5,351 bases of DNA from Rhodospirillales bacterium. GTDB taxonomy: Bacteria > Pseudomonadota > Alphaproteobacteria > UBA9219. A program made the position numbers and the translations under genes. How positions within the stretch are numbered: position 1 is the stretch's first letter; each line of letters opens with the position of its first letter. Below the pieces are notes generated by a model. That model had not been told where the DNA came from. It ran no database searches and saw nothing but the letters and a program-made list of their open reading frames with translations. The DNA lies in contig JAATFY010000231.1 in NCBI GenBank assembly GCA_015654915.1, forward strand, positions 1-5,351, read 5' to 3'. Below are positions 4,136 to 5,351 of the stretch, piece by piece.

Positions 4136-5351
4136 AGTGCCGGAAATGCCGGATACCGGTAAAGACCATGGCGAGGCCGGCTTTGTCCGCCGCCTCGATC
4201 ACTTCGGCGTCGCGCATCGACCCGCCCGGCTGGATCACGGCGGTAGCGCCCGCTTCGGCCACGGTTAAAAGCCCGTCGGCAAAGGGAAAGAACGCATCCG
4301 AAGCCGCCGCCGAGCCTTTGGTGCGCGGCACGGAAAGCCCTTCGGCCGCAGCCACATCCTGCGCCTTGCGGGCCGCTATGCGGGCGCTATCGACGCGGCT
4401 CATTTGCCCGGCGCCGATGCCGACCGTCGCGCCGTCTTTGACGTAAACGATGGTGTTCGATTTCACATGCTTGCCGACGGTGAAGGCGAAGATCAGATCG
4501 CGCATTTCCTCTTCATTAGGCTGGCGCTTGGTCACGCATTTAAGTTGATCCGGATCCAGCACCCCATTATCGCGCGTCTGCACCAGGTAACCGCCCGCCA
4601 CCGATTTCACCACGCGGTCGGCTTCGCGCGGATCGGGCATCGTGCGCGTGAGAAGCACGCGCAGGTTTTTTTTGGCCGCGAGAATATCCTTTGCGGCGTC
4701 ATCCAGATCGGGCGCGATGATTACTTCGGCGAAAAGCTCGGCGATCAGTTTGGCCGTCGCGGCATCCAGCGGCCGGTTGCAGGCGATGATGCCGCCGAAC
4801 GCGCTGACCGGATCGCAAGCCAAGGCGCGTTTATAGGCCGTCAGCAGATCGGGGCCCAGCGCCACACCGCAGGGATTGGCGTGCTTGATGATGGCGATGG
4901 CGGGACTGTCGGTAAAGTCCCACTCCAGCTCGAACGCGGCGTCGGTGTCGTTGAGGTTGTTATAGCTAAGTTCCTTGCCCTGAATCTGGATCGCGCTGGC
5001 GATGCCGACACGATTGGAATCCGTCACGTAAAACGCCGCCGACTGGTGCGGGTTTTCGCCGTAGCGCAGCGACTGGCGCTTGGTCACAATCTTCAGCTGC
5101 GCCTTATCGAGCACGCTGTCGTCGCGCGATTGCACGAGATAGCCGCCGGTCACCGATTTGATGACGCGGTCTTTCGCGGCAGGGTCGGGCATGGAGCGGG
5201 TGAGGAGAACGCGCAGGTTTTTCTTGGCAGCGAGAATGGTTTTGGCCGCATCGTCGATATCGGGCGCGATCACCACTTCGGCGAAAAGCTCTGCGATCAG
5301 TTTGGCCGTCGCGGCATCCAGCGGCCGGTTGCAGGCGATGATGCCGCCGAA
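4134..5351 (-). CDS. purH: Bifunctional PurH, AICAR transformylase part with internal in-frame duplication (5' end outside window)
   Basis: PurH catalyses the last two steps of IMP synthesis: AICAR formylation and IMP cyclohydrolysis. Only the AICAR transformylase side is visible; the frame is open to the right edge, so the GTG at 5276 is not a start. From 5072 down to 4134 the domain is complete: RYGENPHQ, GKELSYNNLNDTDAAFE, KHANPCGVA (candidate catalytic Lys-His), SAFGGIIACNRPLD, KKNLRVLL, GGYLVQTRD, KHVKSNTIVY, KGSAAASDAFFPFADG and the terminal RHFRH. The oddity is that 5073-5351, which should encode the cyclohydrolase end, instead encodes a second copy of the middle of the transformylase domain (FGGIIACNRP to VTKRQ), matching 4521-4799 with no indel. 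The predicted product would be about 184 residues longer than the usual 510-530. Either the gene is truly remodelled or the contig is chimeric; see the repeat entries. Confidence 0.93.
   Translation of the reverse strand, partial: FGGIIACNRPLDAATAKLIAELFAEVVIAPDIDDAAKTILAAKKNLRVLLTRSMPDPAAKDRVIKSVTGGYLVQSRDDSVLDKAQLKIVTKRQSLRYGENPHQSAAFYVTDSNRVGIASAIQIQGKELSYNNLNDTDAAFELEWDFTDSPAIAIIKHANPCGVALGPDLLTAYKRALACDPVSAFGGIIACNRPLDAATAKLIAELFAEVIIAPDLDDAAKDILAAKKNLRVLLTRTMPDPREADRVVKSVAGGYLVQTRDNGVLDPDQLKCVTKRQPNEEEMRDLIFAFTVGKHVKSNTIVYVKDGATVGIGAGQMSRVDSARIAARKAQDVAAAEGLSVPRTKGSAAASDAFFPFADGLLTVAEAGATAVIQPGGSMRDAEVIEAADKAGLAMVFTGIRHFRH
4521..4799 (-). repeat. purH internal duplication, promoter-distal copy
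   Basis: This copy lies in the normal position of the transformylase domain, between KHANPCG and KHVKSN. It pairs with 5073-5351 at a constant offset of 552 bases. The match begins with 15 identical bases (4521-4535), continues with roughly 147 of 202 bases identical through 4722, then 76 of 77 identical from 4723 to 4799. The coding frame is kept throughout. Confidence 0.93.
5073..5351 (-). repeat. purH internal duplication, promoter-proximal copy (continues past window edge)
   Basis: This copy encodes FGGIIACNRPLDAATAKLIA through VTKRQ and joins directly to SLRYGENPHQ, the first motif of the normal domain, at about 5072/5073. Over the last 68 codons 53 residues are identical to the other copy; the 25 codons at the window edge encode identical residues. 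It is still matching at base 5351, so the true left end of the repeat unit lies outside. Confidence 0.93.

Noticed and set aside
4134..5276. Treating GTG at 5276 as the start of a 380-residue purH product
   Set aside because: The frame stays open to the window edge and the residues before the GTG are conserved PurH sequence, so the true start is outside.

Overview
The window comes from a chromosome that looks alphaproteobacterial. The genes are moderately GC-rich, the 140 bases at 2161-2300 are only about 26% GC, and a BolA-like protein is encoded divergently from a Cys/His-rich J-domain protein, a pairing I know from Alphaproteobacteria. There is also a single-domain ribbon-helix-helix protein of the RHH_4 type, and an intergenic palindrome built on 'gtcattccgg...ccggaatgac', common in that class. 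I cannot place the genus.

Layout: (1) 1-692 (+), the 3' part of aroB (shikimate pathway). (2) 689-1396 (-), a VUT/YhhQ-type queuosine-precursor transporter that converges on aroB, so both stop codons share one CTAG. (3) 1477-2131 (-), a two-gene unit: a ribbon-helix-helix regulator followed seven bases later by a 50-residue single-span membrane protein. It is preceded by a very AT-rich leader (2132-2302) with one perfect DnaA-box match and a 10-bp palindrome over the regulator's start codon. (4) 2303-2593 (-), a BolA-family protein, divergent from (5) 2665-3980 (+), a J-domain protein whose stop overlaps the start of an exported SNase-like protein. (6) 4001-4117, an imperfect 117-bp palindrome. 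(7) 4134 to the right edge (-), purH, running off the window at its 5' side.

Most genes are housekeeping: aromatic amino acid precursors (aroB), tRNA modification precursor uptake (VUT), Fe-S/redox handling (BolA), chaperone function (J-domain protein) and purine synthesis (purH). The main anomaly is in purH. The AICAR transformylase half carries an in-frame duplication with a 552-base (184-codon) period. A segment normally found in the middle of the domain also lies immediately before its first motif, RYGENPHQ. The two copies form a mosaic: 76 of 77 bases match in one block and about 73% in the adjoining 202 bases. This is either a real remodelled PurH or a chimeric assembly join, and the sequence alone cannot decide. 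Secondary points are the small membrane gene, the regulator's AT-rich leader, and an SNase-like protein that seems to have lost part of its catalytic signature.
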